Positions 1 through 5,311 are shown, counted from the stretch's first letter. The stretch is DNA of 5,974 nucleotides from Pseudomonadota bacterium (GCA_023432995.1 JAEZES010000094.1:1-5974), one strand, 5' to 3'. Program-made: numbers and translations. The notes: generated by a model from the sequence alone, not told the origin.

Positions 1-2015
1 CGACGGCTCCGGGTTTTGCCGGCAGTTTCGCGACCGGCGGCGAGGGCCTGCCGCGGCTCACCGGGCGACTGCTCCAGCGCACCGGCGGCGGGCTCGAGAT
101 CGAGGCGAGCCTGGCGCCGTACGAGGCCGGCAGCTCGCGGCTGGAGGTGCCGCAACTGGCGCTGGTCGTGCGACCCGGCGGCGCGGTCGGGTTCGCCGGC
201 CTTGCGGTCGCCAGCGGTGCGCTGCCGGGGGGGAGCGCCGAGAACCTGCAGCTGCCACTGAGCGGCAACTGGGCGGCGCCCTCGGGGCTGTCGCTGTGGA
301 CCGAATGCGTGGCAGTGCGCTTCGACCGGTTGCAGCTGGCCAACCTGTCGCTCGAGCAGCGCGGGCTGACCGCGTGCCCGTCGCGCGGGTCGGCGATCGT
401 GCGCTACGATGGGCGCGGATTGCGCATCGCGGCGGGCGCCCCGTCACTCGAGCTTGCCGGGCGGCTGGGAGAGACGCCGATCGCGATCCGCAGCGGCCCG
501 ATCGGGCTGGCCTATCCCGGGGCGCTGTCGGCGCGGCGCCTGCTGGTCACGCTCGGTCCGGCGGACACGGCGAGCACGTTCGCGATCGACGACCTCAGCG
601 CACAGATCGGCGCGGACATCGCCGGCCGTTTCGCCGGGACCGACGTGCGGCTCGGCGCGGTCCCGCTCGACGTGCTGGGGGCGAGCGGCGCCTGGCGCTA
701 CGCCGAGGGACGGCTCGCGCTGAGCGACGGCTCGTTCACGCTCGCCGACCGCAGCCCGCAGTCTCGCTTCAACCCGCTGGTCGCCCGGGGGGCGGCGCTT
801 GCGCTGGAAGACAACCGGATCACGGCCGAGGCGCTGCTGCGCGAGCCGCAGTCCGACCGCGCGGTGACCGAGGTCGAGCTGATGCACGATCTCGGGAGCG
901 GTGCGGGGCATGCCGACCTCGTGGTCGGCGGCCTGCTGTTCGACGCGGGACTCCAGCCTGCCGCATCGGGATGCGCGCAACTGGCGAGCGGCGAGACCGT
1001 CACGCAGCCGCTCGGACTGAGCTGCCTCGCGTTCGGTGTCGTCAGCAGCGTGCGCGGCACGATCACCGGCACCGGCCGGATCGACTGGAACGAGCAGGGC
1101 ATCACCAGCCGCGGCCGCTTTTCGAGCGACTCGCTCGATTTCGCCGCGGCGTTCGGGCCGGTTCGCGGGGCCTCGGGCACGATCGAGTTCACCGACCTGC
1201 TGGGCCTGACGACGGCGCCCAACCAGCGCCTGCGCGTGGCCTCGATCAATCCGGGGGTCGAGGTGACCGACGGAGAGGTCGGGATCGAGCTGCGCAACGG
1301 CGAAGTCCTGGCCGTCACCGGCGGCACCTGGCCGTTCATGGGCGGCACGCTGACCATGCGCCCGGTCGAGGTGCACATCGGCGTCAGCGAAGTGCGCCGC
1401 TACGTCCTCGAGGTCGAAGGCTTCGACGCCGCGCGGTTCGTTGAATACATGGAGCTCGGCAACATCAGCGCACGCGGCATCTTCGACGGCACGGTGCCGC
1501 TGGTGTTCGACGCCCTCGGCAACGGACGGGTCGATGGCGGATTGCTCGTTTCGCGGCCGCCCGGCGGCAACATCTCCTACGTCGGCGAGCTGACTTACGA
1601 GGACCTCGGGGCGATGGCCAACATGGCCTTCGCCGCGCTGCGCTCGCTCGACTACAAGCACATGCGCGTGACGATGAACGGCGACCTGACCGGCGAGATC
1701 GTCACGCGGGTGCGGTTCGACGGCGTCACCCAGGGCGAAGGCGCCGAGCGCAACATTGCCACGCGCGCGATCGCCGGACTGCCGATCCGCTTCGACGTCA
1801 ACGTCACCGCGCCGTTCTATTCTCTGATCGGTAACATCCGCGCGATCTACGACCCTTCGGCGATCCGCGACCCGCGGGATCTCGGCCTGCTCGACGCGCA
1901 GGGCAATGTGCTGCGCCGCGAAACCGAAGGGCCGCCGCCCGAACCGGTCACGCCCGATGACCTGATCCCCGATGAATCCCTCATTCAGCGCCGCGAAAGC
2001 GAGGAAACGCCATGA
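1..2015 (+). CDS. ydbH: YdbH-family intermembrane lipid-transport protein (5' end outside window)
   Basis: The frame is open from the left edge (first whole codon at 3) to the TGA at 2013-2015, so about 670 C-terminal residues are visible. The GTG at 147 is an internal Val, not the start, because coding continues upstream without a stop. YdbH proteins are AsmA/TamB-like bridges: an inner-membrane-anchored beta-rich groove thought to carry phospholipids across the periplasm to the outer membrane, partly redundant with TamB and YhdP in E. coli. The family-typical core lies at about 1056-1364, with GTITGTGRIDW, a GPVRGASGTIEFTDLL stretch, INPGVEVTDGEV and WPFMGGTLTMRP. Further conserved-looking blocks follow (ALRSLDYKHMRVTMNGDLTG near 1635-1695; PIRFDVNVTAPFYSLIG near 1782-1832). 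The last 30 residues or so are Pro/Glu/Asp-rich and probably disordered. Four cysteines (visible residues 102, 125, 324, 341) could form periplasmic disulfides. The missing N-terminus should hold the membrane anchor. Family assignment is firm; the transport role is by homology. Confidence 0.9.
   Translation, partial: TAPGFAGSFATGGEGLPRLTGRLLQRTGGGLEIEASLAPYEAGSSRLEVPQLALVVRPGGAVGFAGLAVASGALPGGSAENLQLPLSGNWAAPSGLSLWTECVAVRFDRLQLANLSLEQRGLTACPSRGSAIVRYDGRGLRIAAGAPSLELAGRLGETPIAIRSGPIGLAYPGALSARRLLVTLGPADTASTFAIDDLSAQIGADIAGRFAGTDVRLGAVPLDVLGASGAWRYAEGRLALSDGSFTLADRSPQSRFNPLVARGAALALEDNRITAEALLREPQSDRAVTEVELMHDLGSGAGHADLVVGGLLFDAGLQPAASGCAQLASGETVTQPLGLSCLAFGVVSSVRGTITGTGRIDWNEQGITSRGRFSSDSLDFAAAFGPVRGASGTIEFTDLLGLTTAPNQRLRVASINPGVEVTDGEVGIELRNGEVLAVTGGTWPFMGGTLTMRPVEVHIGVSEVRRYVLEVEGFDAARFVEYMELGNISARGIFDGTVPLVFDALGNGRVDGGLLVSRPPGGNISYVGELTYEDLGAMANMAFAALRSLDYKHMRVTMNGDLTGEIVTRVRFDGVTQGEGAERNIATRAIAGLPIRFDVNVTAPFYSLIGNIRAIYDPSAIRDPRDLGLLDAQGNVLRRETEGPPPEPVTPDDLIPDESLIQRRESEETP
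2001..2007 (+). promoter_or_regulatory. Shine-Dalgarno for ynbE inside the ydbH 3' end
   Basis: GAGGAAA ends 4 bases before the ATG at 2012. It lies within the last codons of ydbH and supports the 2012 start over the in-frame ATGs at 2063 and 2069, which have no clear purine-rich site in front. With the ATGA stop/start overlap it points to translational coupling of ynbE to ydbH. Confidence 0.7.
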
Positions 2016-2254
2016 AACGTGCGAAATTGACCAGCGCTGCCCCGCGTGCGCATAACCTCGGCATGGGGATGCGCAGGCTGGCAGCAGGAGCGATGGCGGT
2101 GGTGGGCCCGGTACTGGCCGGTGGGTGCATTTCGGTGACCGCGCCCAACGAGCCGATCGTGATCGAGCTCAACATCAACATCACGCAGGAAGTGATCTAT
2201 CGGCTGGCCGAGGACGTGCGCCAGAACATCGAAGAGAACCCGGAGATATTTTGA
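2012..2254 (+). CDS. ynbE: YnbE-like outer-membrane lipoprotein
   Basis: An 80-residue precursor with a hydrophobic signal segment (about residues 21-37) ending in LAGGC, so Cys39 is the likely lipidation site and the mature protein is only about 42 residues. The mature part carries the YnbE-family signature: EPIVIELNINITQEVIYRL at residues 47-65, matching the Pro-Ile-x-Ile-x-Leu-Asn-Ile-x-Ile-x-Gln-Glu-Val pattern. In E. coli, YnbE is the outer-membrane partner of YdbH and is thought to complete the intermembrane bridge by beta-strand pairing with its C-terminus. Residues after Cys39 are Ile-Ser, with no inner-membrane-retention Asp at +2, which fits outer-membrane sorting. The gene overlaps ydbH by 4 bases (ATGA) and ydbL starts one base after its stop, so all three are surely co-transcribed. 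The cleavage site is slightly off the consensus (Ala at -3 where Leu is usual) and the positively charged n-region is long; a start at 2063 or 2069 would give a more ordinary signal peptide. Confidence 0.87.
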   Translation: MKRAKLTSAAPRAHNLGMGMRRLAAGAMAVVGPVLAGGCISVTAPNEPIVIELNINITQEVIYRLAEDVRQNIEENPEIF

Positions 2255-2255
2255 G

Positions 2256-2654
2256 ATGGCCACGATCATGAACCGGACTTTCGCCAAGGCGCTGGCGGGC
2301 GGGCTCGTGCTCGCCGGGCTGGCGCTGTCGGCGCCGGCGCTGGCGCAGCGTGATCCGGCGTACCAGGCGGCGCGCTCGGCCGGCCAGGTCGGCGAGAAGC
2401 CCGACGGTTATCTCGGCGTGGTCGGCAGCCAGCCGCCGGCGATCCAGAGCCTGGTCAGCGACCTCAACATCCGCCGGCGCGAGAACTACGCGCAAAAGGC
2501 GCAGGAGCAGGGCGTGACGCTGCAGGAATACGCGATCACGCAAGGCTGCATCCTGATCGCCCGCACGCAGCCGGGCGAGAAATACCTCGACCCCAGCGGC
2601 AACTGGCAGACCCGCGGCTCGGGCCCGCCGATCCGCGACGCGCGCTGTCCCTGA
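2256..2654 (+). CDS. ydbL: YdbL family periplasmic protein (DUF1318)
   Basis: 132 residues. A signal peptide covers about residues 1-30 with a clear signal peptidase I site (APALA followed by Gln31). The mature part matches YdbL/DUF1318: GQVGEKPDGYLGVV (43-56), LVSDLNIRRRENYAQKAQE (66-84) and a C-terminal PGEKYLDPSGNW (106-117). In E. coli, YdbL works with YdbH and YnbE and is thought to keep the YdbH-YnbE interaction correct, possibly by limiting YnbE self-assembly. It follows ynbE with a one-base gap and closes the operon. The start at 2256 has a GGAG 10 bases upstream; the ATG at 2268 would also leave a complete signal peptide, so the start is uncertain by four codons. Two cysteines, Cys98 and Cys131, are the only ones in the protein and both lie in the mature exported part, so a disulfide is possible. 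Confidence 0.87.
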   Translation: MATIMNRTFAKALAGGLVLAGLALSAPALAQRDPAYQAARSAGQVGEKPDGYLGVVGSQPPAIQSLVSDLNIRRRENYAQKAQEQGVTLQEYAITQGCILIARTQPGEKYLDPSGNWQTRGSGPPIRDARCP

Positions 2655-2656
2655 AC

Positions 2657-2707
2657 GGGGCGCGGCGCGCTCGCGTTTCTCGACCTTGCCGGGCGCGCCT
2701 CCGCCCC
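2657..2707 (+). terminator. Imperfect GC-rich hairpin after ydbL, possible terminator or mRNA-end structure
   Basis: The arms are 2657-2670 and 2693-2707. GGGGCG pairs with CGCCCC and GGCGCGC pairs with GCGCGCC, separated by a 1x2 internal loop (C2663 against T2700-C2701), with a 22-base loop. The stem lies just after the ydbL stop codon. No T-tract follows, so it is not a classical intrinsic terminator. It could be a terminator of the weak GC-rich type, a processing or 3'-stability element, or chance pairing in GC-rich DNA. It lies between two functionally different gene sets, which is where transcription would be expected to end. Confidence 0.4.
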
Positions 2708-2709
2708 GG

Positions 2710-2738
2710 TTGACTCGCCCCAGCCTCCTCCCTAAGGG
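2710..2738 (+). promoter_or_regulatory. Weak promoter candidate for the F0 operon
   Basis: TTGACT at 2710-2715 resembles a housekeeping -35 box. Seventeen bases later TAAGGG (2733-2738) sits at the -10 position but matches TATAAT only at its first two bases. It is the only good -35-like hexamer I noticed in the gap between ydbL and atpI. The F0 operon may instead be read from further upstream or from a promoter I did not recognise. Confidence 0.22.
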
Positions 2739-2782
2739 CGGCGCATCGCCGGCCGGGTGACCCTCGGCTGCGCGTTCGCGCA
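2737..2782 (+). other. Three short adjacent hairpins in the presumed atpI leader
   Basis: Three short inverted repeats lie one after another. GGCG/CGCC lies at 2740-2743 / 2747-2750. GCCGGG/CCC..GGC lies at 2752-2757 / 2761-2763 + 2766-2768, with a TGA loop and a two-base bulge. The perfect 6-bp TGCGCG/CGCGCA lies at 2769-2774 / 2777-2782. They are upstream of the atpI Shine-Dalgarno (AGGAAG, 2807-2812). In DNA this GC-rich some such pairing is expected by chance; the immediate adjacency is the only reason to record it. I see no known riboswitch core or coding sequence in the gap 2655-2824. Confidence 0.25.
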
Positions 2783-2824
2783 ACCTTCGTTCTTGCCGCT
2801 TCTGACAGGAAGATTCAGACCCCC

Positions 2825-3136
2825 GTGGCGAACCCTCCCGAAACCGACTTGCCGGAAGACCCGGCCATCGATTCGCTCGAGGACCGGATCGCCGCTGCGC
2901 GGGCGGCCGAGGACGCGCGGCTGGCGAAGGAGCATCCGGCCGCCGCGAGCGAGCCGGCGCGCGCGACGCAGGTGATCTCGACCATGGTCGGTTATCCGCT
3001 CGGCGGGATCGTGGTCGGGTTCCTGCTCGACAACCTGTTCAACACGCTGCCGTGGATCACCATCGTCCTGATGTTCCTCGCCTTCATCGGCGGGTGTCTC
3101 CACGCCATGCGCCTCGTCAAGAACCGCGCCAACTAG
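2825..3136 (+). CDS. atpI: ATP synthase assembly protein AtpI (AtpZ/AtpI family)
   Basis: A 103-residue small membrane protein. The N-terminal 46 residues or so are soluble and charged, with a short helix (SLEDRIAAARAAEDARLAKE) typical of alphaproteobacterial AtpI. Two membrane segments follow: about 50-67, containing the family's GYPLGGIVVGFLLD, and about 76-93, containing PWITIVLMFLAFIGG. The protein ends in a basic HAMRLVKNRAN tail. AtpI is encoded first in many F0 operons and is thought to assist c-ring assembly or membrane insertion of F0 subunits; it is not part of the finished enzyme. The start is GTG at 2825, with AGGAAG (2807-2812) upstream at a rather long 12-base spacing. No better start is visible: the frame's next in-frame candidates would remove the conserved N-terminal helix. 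It is followed by atpB after 27 bases, which supports membership of the F0 operon. Confidence 0.9.
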   Translation: MANPPETDLPEDPAIDSLEDRIAAARAAEDARLAKEHPAAASEPARATQVISTMVGYPLGGIVVGFLLDNLFNTLPWITIVLMFLAFIGGCLHAMRLVKNRAN

Positions 3137-3163
3137 CGCGCCAGCCCAGGGACCGGAAAGCAA

Positions 3164-3949
3164 GTGGCCGCAGCCGCCAAGATTGACCCGATGCACCAGT
3201 TCGCGATCGCCCCGATCGGCGGCGAGGAACTGGCCGCGACCCCGTTCCAGTTCACCAACTCCGCCTTGTGGATGCTGATCGTGACCGTCGCGATCATCTG
3301 GTTCATGTGGGGCGGAACCCGGCGCCAGCTCGTGCCCGGGCGCTGGCAGGCCGCCGTCGAGCTGGTGACCGGCTTCGTCGGCAACATCACCCGGCAGAAC
3401 ATCGGAACCGAGGGGCGCGCGTTCCTGCCGTGGGTGTTTACGGCGTTCATGTTCATCCTGTTCTCGAACTGGATCGGCGCAATGCCGCTGGCGATCGTCG
3501 GCCCGCACCCGTTCACGGTGACCAGCCAGTTCACCATCACCGGGGTGCTCTCGATCACCAGCTTCGCGATCGTGCTCGCGGTCGGCTTCTGGAAGCACGG
3601 GCTGCACTTCTTCTCGCTGTTCGTGCCGCACGGCACGCCGTTCGTGCTCAAGATCCTGATCGCGCCGATCGAGTTCGTCTCGTTCCTGGTGCGCCCGTTC
3701 AGCCTCGGCCTGCGGCCGTTCGTGGCGATGTTCGCCGGCCACATCCTGCTCGAGGTGTTCGGCAACTTCGTCGTCCAGGGGCTCAACGCCGGGATCGACG
3801 GCAGCCTGCTCGGCTGGGCGATCGCCGCACTGTGCTTCGTGTTCGTGATCGGAGTCAACGCGCTCGAGCTGCTGGTCGGCGCGATCCAGGCTTTCGTGTT
3901 CGCTCTCCTGACCGCGCTCTACATCAAGGACGCGGTCCACCTTCACTGA
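3164..3949 (+). CDS. atpB: F1F0 ATP synthase subunit a
   Basis: 261 residues, normal for the alphaproteobacterial family. Subunit a forms the two proton half-channels against the c ring. The start is GTG at 3164, with GGAA (3155-3158) five bases upstream. It restores the family N-terminus MAAAAKIDPMHQF, so the ATG at 3191 (Met10) is internal. Hydrophobic segments lie near 33-50, 88-110, 122-142, 160-178 and 214-255. The essential stator arginine is Arg184 in SLGLR (E. coli Arg210). His193 and Glu235 occupy the E. coli Glu219/His245 positions, the exchange seen in alphaproteobacteria and mitochondria. Gln242 in IQAF matches E. coli Gln252. Oddities: Pro185 directly after Arg184, where Leu is usual, and Ala188 where the widespread Asn (E. 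coli Asn214) is expected. The gene has no frame break. It lies 27 bases after atpI and 31 bases before atpE. Confidence 0.96.
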   Translation: MAAAAKIDPMHQFAIAPIGGEELAATPFQFTNSALWMLIVTVAIIWFMWGGTRRQLVPGRWQAAVELVTGFVGNITRQNIGTEGRAFLPWVFTAFMFILFSNWIGAMPLAIVGPHPFTVTSQFTITGVLSITSFAIVLAVGFWKHGLHFFSLFVPHGTPFVLKILIAPIEFVSFLVRPFSLGLRPFVAMFAGHILLEVFGNFVVQGLNAGIDGSLLGWAIAALCFVFVIGVNALELLVGAIQAFVFALLTALYIKDAVHLH

Positions 3950-3980
3950 TATCCAACGTCTTCTCAAACGGAGTAAAATC
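3950..3980 (+). promoter_or_regulatory. A+T-rich translation initiation region of atpE
   Basis: The 31 bases between the atpB stop and the atpE ATG contain only 12 G/C (about 39%) in a region otherwise well above 60% G+C. They include CGGAG (3969-3973) with 7 bases to the ATG and an AAAA run in the spacer. Low secondary structure plus a good Shine-Dalgarno fits the need to make many c subunits per complex; E. coli atpE is known to have an enhancer-like leader of this general kind. The composition is seen directly; the enhancer role is inference. Confidence 0.55.
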
Positions 3981-4208
3981 ATGGAACTCGCATCTGCCCA
4001 GGTCATCGGCGCCGGTCTCGCGGCGATCGGCGTCGGCGCCGCAGCCGCCGGCGTCGGCTACGTGTTCGGTTCGTTCCTGCAGGGCGCGCTGCGAAACCCG
4101 TCGGCCGCCGGCGGCCAGACGGCGACGATGTACATCGGCTTCGCCGCGGCCGAGCTGCTCGGCCTGATGGCGTTCGCCGTGGCGATGATCATCCTCTACG
4201 CTCGCTGA
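3981..4208 (+). CDS. atpE: F1F0 ATP synthase subunit c
   Basis: A 75-residue hairpin of two membrane helices that assembles into the rotor ring. Helix 1 spans about 8-33 and helix 2 about 50-73; the polar loop carries Arg38-Asn39-Pro40, which contacts the F1 gamma/epsilon foot. The ion-carrying carboxylate is Glu58 in GFAAAELLG. Aligned on the RNP/RQP loop with Na+-type c subunits, the Na+ ligands are absent (Val25 where Gln is needed, Leu59-Leu60 after the Glu), so the ring is H+-coupled. The helix-1 small-residue motif is partly alanine (GVGAAAAGVG, 17-26) instead of alternating glycine. Start: ATG with a strong Shine-Dalgarno; MELASAQVIGAGLAAIG is the usual N-terminus type. A stable hairpin follows the stop codon. 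Confidence 0.96.
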   Translation: MELASAQVIGAGLAAIGVGAAAAGVGYVFGSFLQGALRNPSAAGGQTATMYIGFAAAELLGLMAFAVAMIILYAR

Positions 4209-4212
4209 CCTC

Positions 4213-4245
4213 TTTCGCCCCGGCGCGCGTGCACCGGGGCGGAAA
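4213..4245 (+). other. Strong RNA hairpin between atpE and atpF'
   Basis: CGCCCCGG (4216-4223) pairs perfectly with CCGGGGCG (4234-4241) across a 10-base loop. TTT at 4213-4215 extends the stem with AAA at 4243-4245 past a bulged G4242. It starts five bases after the atpE stop and ends 13 bases before the atpF' Shine-Dalgarno. No T-tract follows on either strand, so a full intrinsic terminator is unlikely. A 3'-stabilising or processing structure that raises atpE message relative to the stalk genes is the more likely reading. Confidence 0.55.
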
Positions 4246-4269
4246 ATCGATGCGGACAAGGGACAAGCC

Positions 4270-4764
4270 ATGCCTCAACTAAGCCAGCTCGCGCTGGTCT
4301 ATCAGTCGCAGTGGTTCTGGCTGCTGCTGGTGCTGGCGACGATCTACTTCGTCGTCGGCCGCAGCATCGTGTCGAAGGTCGAGACGACGGTCGACGCGCG
4401 CGACAAGCAGATCGCCAGCGACCTCGCCGCGGCCGAACGGCTCCAGGCCGAGGCGGCGCAGTCCGAGGAAGCCTGGCGCGAGCAGATGAACGCCGCGCAC
4501 GCCGAGGGCCAGGCGCGTGCCGCCGAAGCCAAGGCGAAAGCCCTGCGCGAGGCGGAGAAGCGCATCGCCAAGGCCGACCAGGAGGTGGCCGCCAAGACCG
4601 AGGCCGCGAGCGCCGCCCTCGCCGAGGCGCGCAACAGCGCGCTCGCCGAGATCGAGAGTGTCGCCGCCGAGGCGGCGCAGGAGATCGTCGCCAGGCTGAC
4701 CGGCGCCAAGGTGACCACCAAGGCGGCGCGCGACGCCGTCAGCGGAGTCCTGAACCGTGCTTGA
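4270..4764 (+). CDS. atpF': F1F0 ATP synthase subunit b' (second peripheral-stalk subunit)
   Basis: 164 residues: a short N-terminus beginning MPQLSQLALVY, one membrane helix (about 14-30, QWFWLLLVLATIYFVVG), then a long charged Ala/Glu/Lys/Arg helix to about residue 150. This is the standard architecture of b-type subunits, and the MPQL start before an FW-containing membrane helix is typical of b' in alphaproteobacteria and other photosynthetic-lineage F0 operons. It pairs with subunit b to form a heterodimeric stator stalk that holds F1 against rotation. ATG start with AAGGGA (4258-4263) six bases upstream. It follows atpE after 61 bases and its last eight bases overlap the start of atpF. 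It is distinguished from b by its shorter N-terminus and by position; in some genomes the same gene is called atpG or atpX. Confidence 0.93.
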   Translation: MPQLSQLALVYQSQWFWLLLVLATIYFVVGRSIVSKVETTVDARDKQIASDLAAAERLQAEAAQSEEAWREQMNAAHAEGQARAAEAKAKALREAEKRIAKADQEVAAKTEAASAALAEARNSALAEIESVAAEAAQEIVARLTGAKVTTKAARDAVSGVLNRA

Positions 4765-5311
4765 GTACCTTGCCGCCGCCGAACACGCCGCCGCATCGGG
4801 CGCGGAGGAGCATCACGCCGAAGCCGTCGTCGGCGGGATCGCACTGCTCACCCCGGGGTTCTTCGTCGCCCTGGCGATGCTGGTGGTCTTCGGCATCATG
4901 CTCAAGGCGCGCGTGCCGTCGCTGATCGCCAAGGCACTCGACAGCCGCATCGCCGGCATCCGGACGCAGCTCGACGAGGCCGCCAAACTGCGCGCCGAAG
5001 CTGAGGCGCTGCGCGACGAATATGTCCGCAAGGGCAAGGAAGCCGCGGCCGAGATAAAGGCGATGAAGGAAGCGGCCGAGCACCAGGCGGCCGAGATCGT
5101 CGACAAGGCCAAGCGCGACAGCGCGGCGCTGATCGCCCGCCGCAAGGCGATGGCCGAGGACAAGATCGCCGCGGCCGAGCGCGCCGCGGTCGAGGAAGTC
5201 CGCGCCCGTGCGGCGCAGGCGGCGACCACCGCCGCGGCGGCGCTGATCGCCAAGCAGCACGACGCCGAAGCCGACCGCAAGCTGGTCGACGGGGCGATTT
5301 CCGACCTCTGA
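4757..5311 (+). CDS. atpF: F1F0 ATP synthase subunit b
   Basis: 184 residues. The N-terminal 30 residues or so are His/Glu/Ala-rich and presumably periplasmic. A membrane helix follows at about 33-49 (PGFFVALAMLVVFGIML), then a long charged helix (about 52-165) with the Ala-rich heptad/hendecad character of the peripheral-stalk coiled coil, and a short polar tail ending VDGAISDL. It forms the stator dimer with b' and is expected to bind subunit delta of F1 through its C-terminus. The start is GTG at 4757, inside the last codons of atpF', with GGAG (4744-4747) nine bases upstream. The eight-base overlap suggests coupled, near 1:1 synthesis of b' and b. It is the last gene of the F0 cluster; no F1 gene follows, consistent with the separate F0 and F1 operons of alphaproteobacteria. 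It ends 23 bases from the stop codon of the convergent gloB. Confidence 0.94.
   Translation: MLEYLAAAEHAAASGAEEHHAEAVVGGIALLTPGFFVALAMLVVFGIMLKARVPSLIAKALDSRIAGIRTQLDEAAKLRAEAEALRDEYVRKGKEAAAEIKAMKEAAEHQAAEIVDKAKRDSAALIARRKAMAEDKIAAAERAAVEEVRARAAQAATTAAAALIAKQHDAEADRKLVDGAISDL

Noticed and set aside
147..149. GTG at 147 as the start of ydbH
   Set aside because: The frame stays open for 48 more codons to the window edge with similar composition, and the visible length is short of the family, so the gene starts outside the window.
296..1444. 382-codon plus-strand open frame inside ydbH in another frame
   Set aside because: Arg/Gly/Ala-rich off-frame translation with no domain; the frame in use shows conserved YdbH blocks.
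444..1661. 405-codon minus-strand open frame opposite ydbH
   Set aside because: Shadow of a well-supported plus-strand gene; composition rich in Arg/Ala/Asp/His with no recognisable domain. A second minus frame (698-1378) is rejected for the same reason.
2655..2824. tRNA or small RNA gene, riboswitch, or small protein gene in the ydbL-atpI gap
   Set aside because: No tRNA-like cloverleaf, no known riboswitch core, and the one overlapping plus-strand frame (2757-2975) is an Arg/Pro-rich off-frame reading that runs into atpI.
2732..4006. 424-codon open frame on the minus strand opposite atpI and atpB
   Set aside because: Its product is a low-complexity Arg/Asp/Glu/His-rich string typical of the antisense of GC-rich coding DNA, and the plus strand holds two clearly conserved genes across it.
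4213..4245. Intrinsic terminator splitting the F0 operon after atpE
   Set aside because: The stem is strong but no T-tract follows on either strand, and the essential stalk genes directly downstream have no obvious promoter of their own; recorded as a processing or stability hairpin instead.
4270..5311. Recent tandem duplication of atpF
   Set aside because: b' and b share architecture only; their sequences and N-termini differ strongly, which is the normal ancient b/b' pair and not a recent repeat.
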